A DNA stretch of 64,000 nucleotides, taken from positions 5,146,001 through 5,210,000 of the forward strand of contig NC_134678.1 in NCBI RefSeq assembly GCF_024713945.1, written 5' to 3'. The notes beneath the pieces were generated by a model, which saw nothing but the letters and a program-made list of their open reading frames with translations, searched no databases and had not been told where the DNA came from. The DNA is from Dermatophagoides farinae. Taxonomy: Eukaryota; Arthropoda; Arachnida; Sarcoptiformes; Pyroglyphidae. Made by a program: the position numbers and the translations under genes. Positions 37,723 through 50,936 of the stretch are shown here, in pieces (within the stretch, counting starts at the first letter, position 1; the number at the start of each line of letters is the position of its first letter).

Positions 37723-39199
37723 ATGTGGCCGATCGGGTCATCGAATCAACAAACGCCGAATGTTCAAGTGTTCTATAGAAAATTTCCAACAAAAATCATT
37801 GCTCATTGTTTGCTTATAGCGGTATGTATTTTTTTTTATTAAAAATTAAAAATTACTGATAGAATCCACGAAAATTTTGTTCATTAATTTACTAGTTATC
37901 ATGGCTTACAAAATCCGCTAATGCAAATGTCGTGTCATTGACATCGAATGATTTCGATGCATACACGTCTCATTATGAATTAGTATTTTTGAATTTCTAT
38001 GCGGATTGGTGTAGATTCAGTCAATTATTGGCTCCGATATTCGAAGAAGTATCCAAAAAAATTACTATTGAATTCCCTGATGAAGGAAAGGTTTTATTCG
38101 CCAAAATTGATTGTGAACACGAAAGTCTGTATCTCTCATTGCAGTTTTATGTATGATTAAATTTATTAAAAAATTTACTATTTCAGGTGCTTTGGGCCAA
38201 AGGTTTCACATAACGAAATATCCTACACTCAAAGTAATGTTGAATGGAAAGCTATTGAAAAGAGAATATCGAGGGCAACGTAGTTCCGAAGCAATGGCCC
38301 AATATCTTCGTGATCTTCTTAAAGATCCAATTATACCAATCAATTCTTATGACGAGTTAAATAAGATCGATGAGAAAAAAGGAGCTATAATGACTTATTT
38401 CCGTTCTGAAGCTGGTTTCCAAAAAATTGAATATGACCTGCTTCGCAAAGTTGCACGCGATCTTCGAGATGATTGTAAATTTTATTGGGTGACTGGTCCG
38501 CCTGTTGACAAATATAGCACAGCTGAAAAAATCTTGTCAATCAAATTCAAACCCTCGCGTTCATCTCCATCGCCAGATGATCTTGAATTTCCTACCGATT
38601 TGAAAAGCTATGATGAGCTGAGCACATGGGCGACAGACAAATGCATTCCATTGGTTCGTGAAATAACGTTCGAAAATGCCGAAGAATTGACCGAAGAAGG
38701 TTTGCCATTTTTGATTCTTTTCCACCATCCGGATGATAAACATTCGGTTGAATTGTACACTAAAACTGTCAATCAAGAATTATTGAGCGAATCCGGAAGC
38801 ATTAATTTTTTATTAGCCGATGGAGTGAAATTCGCTCATCCATTGATGCATCTGGGCAAAACTCCCAAAGATTTACCATTAGTTGCCATTGATAGCTTTC
38901 GTCATATGTACATGTTTCCAAATTTCGACGATATCAGGTTTGTATCATTATCGTTTTTTGGCCTAATTTTCACCATTTTTTATAACATATTGAATAGAAC
39001 TCCAGGAAAATTGAAACAATTTATTCAGGAACTTTATTCTGGAAAATTACATCGAGAATTCCATTTTGGTCCCGATCCTACATCACATGATCATCATGGG
39101 GATGGACATAATCAGTTACAGACACAGCCACCAGAATCGACATTTGCAAAGCTAGCACCATCAAAAATTCGCTATACATTATTAAAAGATGAATTGTGA
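37723..39199 (+). CDS. ERP44: Endoplasmic reticulum resident protein 44
   Basis: Thioredoxin-family chaperone of the early secretory pathway that retains Ero1 and unassembled secretory proteins through thiol bonds. Exons: 37723-37821, 37896-38124, 38187-38937, 38998-39199; 426 residues (human 406). An N-terminal hydrophobic signal (IIAHCLLIALSWLTKSANA) precedes a thioredoxin domain with the ERp44 active site WCRFSQLLAPIFEE, where one cysteine replaces the usual CxxC pair. HITKYPTLKVMLNGK and KREYRGQRSSEA follow, then two redox-inactive thioredoxin-like domains, a His-rich stretch and the ER-retrieval signal KDEL at the very end (human has RDEL). Intron 2 has an unusual GTCTGT donor; intron 3 is 60 nt and open in frame. 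Divergent from LARGE and convergent with Hsp110. Confidence 0.97.
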
Positions 39200-39843
39200 T
39201 ATCTTTTTATCTGGATTGATTTTCATGCGAAAAAAAACGATAACAATAACATGCTATAAATATAAATATTTGGTAAATTAGAATTATTTTTAATCATTAT
39301 TTGATTGATAACTTCCCTCCCACAACTTTGTATGATTTGTTTTCATCTATTGGTCGTGTTGTTTGGTATGAAATGCACAAAATTAATTTATTGTTTTGTT
39401 AATTCTTTCCCATTTAAAATTCAGAATGACATTGGTGAAATAAATTAATTTTGTGTAATTAATTAATCAATTAATTCATAAAGAATAAAGTTTATCTCAT
39501 TTTATAATTACTATAATTCAATTCAATTAATTCCAAAAAGCTAAATTGAAGAAATTACATTGAAAGGATTGCCCTTAATCACGAAAATAAAACTCATAAG
39601 GACAATATCAGATGTAGGTAGTAAAATTTATAATTCCATTTTGAATTATACACAATTTATATATTTCATAACACAATGGGAAGGGAATAAAATAGGCAAT
39701 TCAGTAATGCATCAAAGTTTTTTTTTGATGTTAGAATCGTAGAAAAAACTCCGTTTCACTTTTAAACACTGGGCCACAATGAAAATAGATTTTTTCTTAG
39801 AAAAAAAAGAAAATAATGTAAAGAGTCAATAACATTCAATTCT
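39200..39843. other. ERp44-Hsp110 convergent 3' region
   Basis: 644 bp between converging stops, holding both 3' UTRs. A 60-codon frame at 39560-39742 shows no recognisable domain and is probably UTR. Confidence 0.55.
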
Positions 39844-42399
39844 TCATTTTTGTTCTGGTTGTGGATCAACATCCATTTTGGCTGGTTCTTGTTGATCCAT
39901 TGGAGGTGATTGTTGTTTATCCCCAGATGCTTCTTGTTGAGCTTGCTGTTGTTGTTGTTGCTTTTCTTTTTCAGCATTCTTTTCCGCGGCTTTACGACGT
40001 TCTTCAGCACGGCGTTTACGATTATTATGGATACGTTGAATCGATGAATCAAGTTGTTGTGATTGCGATTGAATAGCATCACATGTAAATGGTGGATCAT
40101 CATAGGTTCTCATTGAAGCCAATTTTCCGCTTACATCATCGAACCAATGCTGTTTTTCTTCAATTTCTTCGAAGAATTTTTTCTTTTCATCATTGTCGTC
40201 ATTCAGATCATTTGTTTCCATAATTTTTCGTGCTTGCTGTAAATGATGTCCTAGTTGTTCAAGACAACGAGGCCGGTTTTCGAATTCTCTACGACGCATT
40301 ATAACGGAATCAGCGAACGATTTAGCCATCATTTGCGTTCTTTCATCATACACTGATTTTGAATGCATCACTTCCTTTTCATCTTGTTCGTAAAGCCATT
40401 TTTCATTTGACTCCAATTGTTGTTGAAATTGTTGTTTGGTTGCTGGATCAATGAATGGATCATAATCACCTGATTCCATACGATCACGCCATTCATAAAT
40501 AAATTCTTCCAATGCATTTCTAGCGTCGGCTTTTTCCTTCCAATTTTTATCGGCCAAAATCAGATTCGATTCAAATTCGATAAAGCGATCTTTCACCTCT
40601 TTTGGGAGCAAGCCTGCAATGGATAGTGGTTCAACAAGTAGGTCTATGGTTGTAGTTTTTGGTTTTTTTCGCTTTTGCTGAGGTTGCGAATCGTTGGTCT
40701 GTTGTTGTTGTGTTTCAGTTTCCATTTTGTTTTGACCATCTCCAGAATCGTTATTATTGTTTTGAGGTTGTTGCTCCATCGGTTCGTCTTGCTGCTGCTC
40801 ATTAGTCTGTTGAGGATTTTCATAAGAGAATGTTGCTGGTCCAATAGAGAGAGTGCAATTAGCATTGATACGAACACGAATCTTGATTGGACTTTTATGT
40901 TCTAACATCGATTGTAATGCATTTGAACCAGGAGGTTCCGAAATTCGATATTGTGCCAGAAACATCTTTTCTTGGTGCAAATTATCATAATAAAAGCTGA
41001 GGGTAATGGGTAAATTTTGTGAAGGGATCGTTATCTGTTTTGGGCATGGAAATGGATGTCCACGTGGAATCATTGCTGGTATGACTTTTACATCTTTACC
41101 GGGAATTTCGTACCTATGGCATTTGAAGGAAAAAAAATATTAAAAAACCATATTTTTTCAATTTCAAATTACTTACTTAAAATCGACACTAAATGGTAAA
41201 GAATCGATGAGATGAAGTTCACGTGCAACTTTGAATGTTGGACTAAGAATAGCGCATTGTAAAGCACAACCACGAGCAACGGCTTCATCTGCATTTAGCG
41301 TTGTCGATGGTTCCAATCCACAGAATTCTTTGATCATTTTTTTAATGGCAGGAATTCTACTAGTACCACCCACAACCTCAACCGAATCAAGACGAAAATC
41401 TCCATAGTTGTCTTGATATTCTTTTATGAATCGTTCAACTGATCGTTCATAAGTCATCTTCAACATTGAAGCAATTTTTTCAAACAGATTCTGAGAAATT
41501 TGTTCGAATGTTGCACGATCGATTCGGCTGTTGAAATCTTTTTCATCGTACAAACATTCAATATTGATGGGCAATTCATTTGGATTAGCCGATAAATTTT
41601 TTTTCAATTTTTCGCATTCGACAATCAAACGATAACGTGATCGTTCACTTAATTTTAAAGAATGTTTTTCGATAAAATAATTAGCCAATGCTTCATCAAA
41701 ATGTCGACCACCGACATCGGCCAGGAATTCAGCATCCAATACTTTTAAATAGTTGTCTTTATGATTGAACAAAACCATGGCTGCTTGTGAGCTTGTTTGT
41801 CCACAATCAACAAATCCAACAATGGAAATATCAGAACCGGTAGGCGAGCTTCTATAGAATCCATAATAGAGTGCCACAGCGGTCATGTCAGATATGACAC
41901 GTAATGGATTCAAGCCGGCAATCTGAGCAGCATCCAACAGTGCGCGTCGTTGTAGAAAATCAAAATAATTAGGACAATTGATAACACAATCAACAGGATT
42001 GCCAGATATTTGCCTTAATTTTGTGTATAACATTGCCACAATTTGAGTGGGAGTCAACAGCTGTTCATCGCCATGTTGAACTCGAACAAGAATTTCATCA
42101 TCAGGTCCAGGTTCAATTTTAAATGGAAAGTCTTGAGGATTGACCTGATGATATTTTTTTCCGATGATCTTTGTCGGAGCAAAACAAGTGTTACTAAGAT
42201 TCATCATTTGTTTTTGCTTAGCGGAAACACCCAATTCACGTTGATTACCACCGAAGCCAATGTATGCAGGTGTTGATCGTTGAGAATATTCATTAAGCAG
42301 AATTTCGATACCACCTTGCCGGGCAACTGCTACATAACAATTTTCCGTACCAATACTGATACCACAGATTGATGATGTTGAATTACTAATGGAAGCCAT
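39844..42399 (-). CDS. Hsc70Cb: Hsp110-family heat shock protein (HSPA4/Hsc70Cb-like)
   Basis: Large Hsp70 relative that acts as nucleotide-exchange factor and holdase for cytosolic Hsp70. Coding exons 42399-41177 and 41113-39844; 830 residues (human HSPA4 840). A 65-nt 5' UTR intron is likely at 42511-42447 (GTAAGT donor, TTTCAG acceptor). The ATPase domain (1-385) has CYVAVARQGGIEILLNEYSQRSTPAYIGF, FVDCGQTSSQAAMV and VEVVGGTSRIPAIKKMI. A beta domain, an acidic Gln/Asn-rich loop and the helical domain (NALEEFIYEWRDRMESGDY, NEKWLYEQDE) follow, as in Hsp110. The loop that normally reads GIDLG/GIDFG is GISIG here, so the first conserved aspartate is serine. There is no EEVD tail, as expected. 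It could be a diverged paralogue if another copy exists elsewhere. Confidence 0.95.
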
Positions 42400-43053
42400 T
42401 ATTTGACGATATTTACGAAAAACCGAACGATTTTTTTGCTGATATTCTGAAAGATCAAAATTTTAAAATTAATACACATGTAAATATTTCCAAGTACAGA
42501 AAATCACTTACCAGACTGTGAAACTGATGTTGATCGTTTATAATTATCGTCTTCGCTGCTACCGGCGAAATATTTATAGGCAGAATTAAGAAATCTCTTT
42601 AAGCCGCTAATGGTTGCTGAGTTTATCGTTTGGTCAACGTGAAATAATAGACGAGATTGTATGCTGCACAATGTATTGTGTTTTTATTACACGATCAGGA
42701 TTGAATTCATTAAATTTTAAAAAATTTTTCTTTCTAATTTTTTTTTCGAACAAACTTCAACAAGGAATTAATTTTTTTTTCTTTGTTTAGCTTGGTTGGG
42801 TTGATGAAATTGATAATTATGACTCAAATTATACAATGAGTATATCTGGAATAAATGAAAAATGAAAAATCAAATTGAAATGATGGCAGCAAAAACAAGC
42901 AAGAATAAAAAAGAAAAAAATGCCGTTGCTAAATGAATTGAATCACATATAAAAGCGTGTGTGTGTGTGTGAGAGAGAGACAGAGAATGGATTGGTATTG
43001 GATGCATTAAAATGAATATAAAACACGCTTAACAACCACTACTTATTTTGAAA

Positions 43054-43066
43054 GAAAGTTCTCGAA
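43054..43066. promoter_or_regulatory. Heat-shock element
   Basis: GAA AG TTC TC GAA is a perfect three-unit inverted array of nGAAn, the binding site consensus of heat-shock factor. It lies about 655 bp upstream of the Hsp110 start codon and about 450 bp upstream of LYRM4. Control of Hsp110 is inferred from position. Confidence 0.6.
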
Positions 43067-43367
43067 TAAAATGTATAGATAATAGTACTCCGATGTTATT
43101 GCGGAGGTGTTACGTTCGATCACTTAATATGTGAATTATTTTTTGAGGTGGAGCTTCTTTCATTCAATTCGAATGTCATTGTCGGCGATTGTTAGAGATT
43201 GCGTATATTAATCAAAAAATGCATGCCTTTTTTTCTATTTCGATATGTTTACAATTTTGCCTGGATGAAAATATTTTGTGGACTATTCGCGAATATTCGC
43301 CAATATACTGGAAAATTCATAATTGACCCTACATAATTCTATCTTTCTTTGGTTCGTATCATGATAG

Positions 43368-43392
43368 TCTACTTTTCAATTTCAAAAGTAGA
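43368..43392. repeat. 9-bp hairpin upstream of LYRM4
   Basis: TCTACTTTT (43368-43376) pairs perfectly with AAAAGTAGA (43384-43392) around a 7-nt loop, 122 bp before the LYRM4 start codon. Function unknown. Confidence 0.6.
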
Positions 43393-43513
43393 TTATGTCA
43401 TTTTTGAAATAAAAAAAAATTCTTTTATAGAAAAATTATTAGAATTTAAATTTCAACTATTGTGAAATTAATTGACCACCATTATATCATCATACAACAA
43501 ACATAAACATAGC

Positions 43514-43852
43514 ATGGGCTCAAATCGTGCATTAATCCTTTCATTGTATAGAAAAATGTTACGTGAATCACGTAAATTCGATTCATATATCTATCGTGAA
43601 TATGCTTGGCGTAGAATTCGTGAAGCATTTAGGCAAAATATGAATGAAACAAACGAGCAAAAAATTCGTACGCTCATTGAAGATGCCCAAAATAATTTGC
43701 AAATTATTCAAAGACAAACATTGATTGGTAGTCTATATCCATCAAAAAAACTGGTTGTTGAAGATCCAGAAATTAATATGGATAAATTGAATCATCCTGA
43801 AGATGATCATAGGCAAAAACAACGAAATAATTTCGAAACAGCCAACAGGTAG
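43514..43852 (+). CDS. LYRM4: LYR motif protein 4 (ISD11)
   Basis: Small mitochondrial-matrix protein that stabilises the cysteine desulfurase NFS1 and, with acyl-carrier protein, supports iron-sulfur cluster assembly. Single exon of 112 residues (human 91). The LYR signature is in ALILSLYRKMLRESRKF, followed by YREYAWRRIREAFRQN and IIQRQTLIGSLYPSKKLVVED, closely matching human LYRM4. The start at 43514 (MGSNRALIL) is the only ATG that fits; the frame is open further upstream but lacks another ATG. A charged tail of about 20 residues goes beyond the human end. It is divergent from Hsp110, and SPCS3 begins 337 bp downstream. Confidence 0.93.
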   Translation: MGSNRALILSLYRKMLRESRKFDSYIYREYAWRRIREAFRQNMNETNEQKIRTLIEDAQNNLQIIQRQTLIGSLYPSKKLVVEDPEINMDKLNHPEDDHRQKQRNNFETANR

Positions 43853-44189
43853 CCTTTGCCTATTATAATTACTGGTCAAAAACTTTTGATAATTTTTAAT
43901 TTGTTTAGTTGTTGAATATTATTGAAAATTAAATTTGAAAACAATTAAAATGTGATAATTTTCATTTTGAATATATTTGACAATTAGATTATGAAATTGC
44001 GTCACTTTGTTTATGAATAATTCTCTTAATATTAATCTTTAGCATGCGTCATCATCATTTCAGCAGTTGACAAAAAGGTTAAAATCGGCAAGTTTTTTCT
44101 TGTGGTTTGTTTGTAAAAAAGTTCCAAAATAAAAAGGTTATTATTGTATTATATTATACTATTTCCGCCATAATTTCCATGTTCATACA

Positions 44190-44811
44190 ATGAATACAAC
44201 ATTAACGCGATCAAATGCAGTGTTTGCATTCACCCTATCAAATTTGGCTTTCTTGACGGCTTTTCTTGTTCTGTCTACGATGACTAAAGTAATTTCAATT
44301 GTTTTTTTTTTGATAATTTTCTATTAAAAATCTTCAACGTTTGATCCATAAACAGGATTATTCAAAATTGGCTGAAGTTAAAGTGAATAGTGTACGAAAA
44401 TTGGTTAAAAATGTTGCCGATTATTCAGCTGGCCGTGAACGTAATGATTTAGGATTCTTATCATTCGATTTAGATGCTGATTTTAGCCCCGTATTTGATT
44501 GGAATACGAAACAATTGTTTCTTTTTCTAACCGCTCAATACGAAACAAAAACGAATGCTTTAAGTCAAGTTATTCTTTGGGATTATATAATGTTACGTGA
44601 TGAAAGTAATCAACATCGTTTAACATTACGTAATCAACATACAAAATATTATTTCTGGGATGATGGCAATGGCTTATTGGGCAACAATGTTACCTTAATA
44701 TTATCCATGAATGTTCTACCTAATTCAGGATTTTTGCCGATTCATTCGATTCCAACATCTCAACATAATTTCCTTTTTCCCAATCAGTATGATTCGAAAA
44801 GTAATGTATAA
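44190..44811 (+). CDS. SPCS3: Signal peptidase complex subunit 3
   Basis: ER membrane subunit of the signal peptidase complex, needed for cleavage of signal peptides. Exons 44190-44288 and 44356-44811 with a 67-nt intron; 184 residues (human 180). A signal-anchor helix near the N-terminus (NAVFAFTLSNLAFLTAFLVL) is followed by the lumenal domain with GRERNDLGFLSFDLDADFSPVFDWNTKQLFLFLTAQY quoted here only in part as key anchors (RNDLGF, FDWN, QLFLF), VILWDYIM, KYYFWDDGNGLLGNNVTL and NVLPNSG, all family hallmarks. The sequon NVT matches the conserved glycosylation site. An AATAAA is at 44889-44894, about 80 nt after the stop. Confidence 0.96.
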
Positions 44812-45210
44812 TTTCCTGTAATGAATGTGGATCAAATTGGATTTTCAAAGCTTTTTCATTAAATTTTTTTTCTCATACCATTACCATTAATAAAGAAAAT
44901 TGAACGAAAATTCTACATTCCTATTTTTGTTGTTAAATTTAGACTGTAATCACCTGATTTAGATTTGTATACTCTCGTTGGTTTGAGCATGCGTATGCGA
45001 AATATTTTTGTACTTGTTTTTCAATCGGTTGATCTTTGTTGTTGATTATAATCACTGTGCGTTCACCGTTTTTTCCGTTTTTGATCTCTTATTATATTCG
45101 AAATGGTTCCTTAAACAATTCATTTCTTGACTGGAAAAAATCCCCAAGTGCCCTTGATCTTTCATTATTATAAGAATATTCAATCATCCACCAAAACGTC
45201 CGAACAAACA
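44812..45210. other. SPCS3-PHKG intergenic region
   Basis: 399 bp with the SPCS3 polyadenylation signal and the phosphorylase kinase promoter and leader. No gene seen. Confidence 0.55.
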
Positions 45211-46877
<1,667 letters not shown>

Positions 46878-47107
46878 TTTTTTACGAATTTAATTCGTTC
46901 AATTCGATAATTGTTTACTAAATTCTTTTTTTTTTTTTTTTGTTTATTTGATTGTTGAATAGGACATTTAATTGTTTTGAAATAATCTGCACTCTACCTT
47001 GTTCTTTAATTTTATTGCTTGTATTGCCTTATTTTGTAAATAAATATAAAATTTGAAAATTCTTATAAAGATATCACAGTTTCATCATCGTTCATTGAAA
47101 AGAAATA

Positions 47108-47633
47108 ATGTCAAAAAATCAAAGTTCAAGCGGAAAAAGTAGTTTAATAGGTGTACTACATGGAAAATCTAGAACCGTATTGACACCTTGGTGTCGATAC
47201 TATTACCGTATAATGTTGATCATCTTCACTTTTATATTAGAGATTATGATTATTGTCATTTTTATCAATTCATTAATCGGTTTAATCAATACGAATGTAT
47301 TTGGGGAAGGTATTTTTAATTGACATCACTTGAATCGTATAATTTTTTTTTACAAAAGATTTTTTGATTCATATTCACATAGAAGTATTCGATATCGTAG
47401 AAATCATATTCTGTCTTATTGATTTAACTTATATGTGTTATGGATTATATCTATTGTTTAAACAAGATCATCATCATCAATATATTGAATGTTATGGATT
47501 ATCGATTATGGCATTGATTTTTATACGAATAATAATCTGGCTAGTGCTTAAACAACCTATTCTTGTTGATATTGGCATACAAATTATTTATGCCGGTTTC
47601 ACAATAATCTATGGATATTATATTCGACAATAA
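47108..47633 (+). CDS. Small four-pass membrane protein, unknown
   Basis: Not recognised. Exons 47108-47309 and 47383-47633 join inside a glutamate codon (GT-AG, 73-nt intron), giving 150 residues. A basic, Ser-rich N-terminus of about 30 residues precedes four hydrophobic helices: YYYRIMLIIFTFILEIMIIV region, EIIFCLIDLTYMCYGLYLLF, GLSIMALIFIRIIIWLVL and IGIQIIYAGFTIIYGYYI. The short loops fit a small tetraspan protein such as the LAPTM or MARVEL types, but no diagnostic motif was seen. The start codon is 230 bp after the PHKG stop. The stop codon TAA lies within an AATAAA polyadenylation signal (47630-47635), and a 32-A tract follows at 47651. Confidence 0.72.
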
Positions 47634-47649
47634 ATTATTTAAAACTAAA

Positions 47650-47650
<1 letters not shown>

Positions 47651-47682
<32 letters not shown>
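47651..47682. repeat. Poly-A tract of 32 bases
   Basis: Uninterrupted A32, the longest homopolymer in the window, starting 17 nt after the preceding stop codon. Confidence 0.97.
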
Positions 47683-47684
<2 letters not shown>

Positions 47685-49505
47685 GAATTCATTTTGTAAT
47701 GATATCGGTATAATAATAAAATATTCGAAATGATGTTTAGTTATTTTTTTTTGATATATGAAAAAAATCTAATCATCAATCAAGCAAACTTGAAAAACAC
47801 AAACACAGCGAGTAAAAGAATTTGGTCCAAATTTTTTTTTTTAAACAAGACAGCATTGTTTTTACATTTATGTGTGTGTGTTTCTATGGTTTAATTATTT
47901 TCTGTACATTGTGGTTTTTTTTCTATGGTTCCGGATTTTGCTCATTCATTTTTAATATCGTTATTCAACAATTCAAAATAATAAAAAAAATGTTCATTCA
48001 CCAAAATACCAAGACAAATTGAGTCATCATCCATCACCCGTAAGAATGAATTTTTATTTCAAACGATCCAAGAACGAACGAACGAACGAAAAATCTGAAA
48101 GTAAATATTATGAATGGCCATGATGATAAAATGACGACCGATTTACATTAGATTAGACCTCTGATGTATAACAACAGATTTGTTTCCGGAAATATACAAA
48201 AGAATTTTTTTTTTTTTGATAATAAACAAAAGCAAATTCAAAAGTAGAAAATGAGAGATAGGAATATGGAAAAAAATAACTTTTGAGTGATATACACTCA
48301 AAATACTGAATCGAGTAGTTTGACCTAATTACACATAGGAAAATAATAATAATAATAATTATAATTAATTATGGTAATGGCTAAATATATATTCGGTTTG
48401 AGTGTTTGATGATCGTTTCATTAAGATGATCCAAAATTGATCATCATCATCATCATTATTATCATCTATATGGAAATGATGAAAAATGTCATCAAATCAA
48501 AAGCTGTTCCATAACCAGTTTCAACAAAGTTTCCTCCGGGTATATAATATCTGTGTACAAGAAAATATCTGGTTTTATCATTCTTTCATCTATAAATGGA
48601 TAGTTATATTGTTAAACAATGGTTGTTGTTGTTGTTGCTGTTTTTTTTTGCAATGGCATATGATTTCTATAGTCATTCCTGAATGACCTGAATAACATTT
48701 TGAATCTCATCATCATCAGCCACACCACCACCTGCCTAGAGAAAAAAGAGGAAAACACAAACACAAAAAACCTGTAACAATGAGATATCTAACCTATGTT
48801 CGTTAGTTTCATTTTCATTATTATTATTATTATTATTATTATTACTAGGGAGGGTAGTTCATTCATTCATTTTTTTGATGTACAGAATTCATAATTGATT
48901 GAAAATGAAACGAACACAAAATGCTTGAAAGTTGGTATATGAGGAATATTTTATATATACACACACTCACACACACACAAACAATGGAAACATTATTTTA
49001 TATGAAAAGAATGTCTGATGACCCAGAAGCAAATAAAACGTTTCAGTTCCTTGGATGGAACGTATTTTTTCCGTTGGGTTCCTCTTTTATATTTTCACTA
49101 CTACACACCCTATTGGTTTTTTTTTCATTGTAGGGTTTTCCGTTTGTTTGTAATCATTCGGCTCATTATCACGTATTATGTCCATATAAATAAAACGAGA
49201 CAATAAAGAAAGACAGGAATTTGAAGGTAATTTATTTTGTTTAGTGTTTTATTTTCAGAGTTTGAAAAATTTATATATTCTGAAATTTAGTTCCGGATGA
49301 AAGTGAGATAGCAAAAAAAAAAATTGTTCAATAAATGAAATGTTTTCGATCTCTTTCTCTGGTTCTATCTGTTTTAAGATGTAACAATAAAAAAAACTTA
49401 TACAAATGTACGTGTGCAATATTAGATTCCGGTTGTTGTTGTTGTTGTTTACATAGACCCAGAATATTCATGTTGTCTTTTTACCCACTGGATGTGGTTA
49501 AACGC

Positions 49506-49539
<34 letters not shown>

Positions 49540-50936
49540 ACGACAGAATAACAATGAAAAAGAATGATTGCCATGATTGATCGTCATAGAATTAAATGAA
49601 GAACAAAAAAAAGACTAAAAAGTTTGTCACTATTTCTATAGGTTAGATTCTAAAAGAAAAACTTTTATATTAAATGAATGAATAAATAAATAGATGAAAT
49701 CTGCTGTAACCGAAAGAAAAAATAGAGAAATTTGCCAAAAAAAAAAAAAAAAAAAATACAGGAGAGATACTAGATTGGAATGGCCAGATGAATCATTCAT
49801 GCATGGTGATCATAAGAATGATGATGGTTATCATTATTATAATGATCATAACAAGAATTCCAAATGTTTGTTGTTGCCATCCTGTGACCAATGAAAATCT
49901 TCGAGATGGTTGGTTAGTTGGTTGTTGTGTATCTATTTATTTGTTTGTATATCGACAACAATGGTCATATATTTTGCATTTTTTGTTGTTGTTGTTATTG
50001 GACAATAGTTGTAATTAATCCAAAATAATCTCGAAGATATATACGTGCGTTTTTTTCAATTTGGCCTACTTTGAATCTGGTCAATTCTATTCTTTCAATG
50101 AACAGTGTTTAGACAGATTGCAATAATCGGTAGACGTCCGAGATTGTCTGACCGTTTAGGTTGTTGTAGGTAACGACCAACTTTATGATCCAATAGCCAA
50201 TCCTTTTCAGAAAAAAAAACAAAATCAACAAATACAATAAAACAATGAAAACAATTGAATTCACCCTAGTAACCGGAACGGGTAGCAGTAGTAAATGTAA
50301 AGAAACAACAACAAAACAAAAAAATGGACATTGGTCACAGATTCCAGGAACAAGAAATATTAAGAAATTCATATACAGAATATATAGCTATCCGAAATGA
50401 AAATGAAATGAATATCTATATTCTATAGATATTTAGTATTCAACGAGGAATCATTTGATAAAACTAGTCAAGTAAACGTTATGAATTCATTTCGGATTGT
50501 GGTGTCGTCGAGTTCTTTTGATGATTGTCTTGTTTGGTCATCATCATTGTCGTTATTAGTGTGGAAATTGTCATCATAATCATCATCATCATTTTACTAT
50601 TCGTTGGTCTTAGATTCAAATTAAATTCTCATTTTTCTTTCTCTCACAATCGGCTCCTGTGTTTGTGTGTGTGACTATGTTTTTTTTTCTACTTTGATTA
50701 GTTAATTTTTATTTTCATTGAGAAAATTCATCATATACCGACCAAAAAAAAAAATACTGACCAACGACAATTCGAATGTGATTCTAAAAATATCTTTTTT
50801 TTTGATTCTGTTAATGTAAAGTTATTAGGACACATATAGCTGCGGCCTTGGAATTTCAATTCCAGCCAATCATCATTTATAATCATACTTTTTAACGTTT
50901 CCATTCGTGTACGAATAATCTTTCTTTGAAAAAAAC
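47683..50936. other. Gene-poor intergenic stretch
   Basis: About 3.25 kb with no supportable gene. It holds TTA repeats near 48819-48845, a CAA run near 49506-49536 and A/T runs. The last few hundred bases should carry the BTB-gene promoter and 5' UTR. Confidence 0.55.

Larger units (their letters stand above)
42400..43513. promoter_or_regulatory. Divergent Hsp110/LYRM4 promoter region
   Basis: 1.1 kb between divergent start codons. It contains the Hsp110 5' UTR exons (near 42400-42660), a short GT/GA repeat near 42958-42980, a perfect heat-shock element at 43054-43066 and a 9-bp hairpin at 43368-43392. No further gene seen. Confidence 0.65.
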
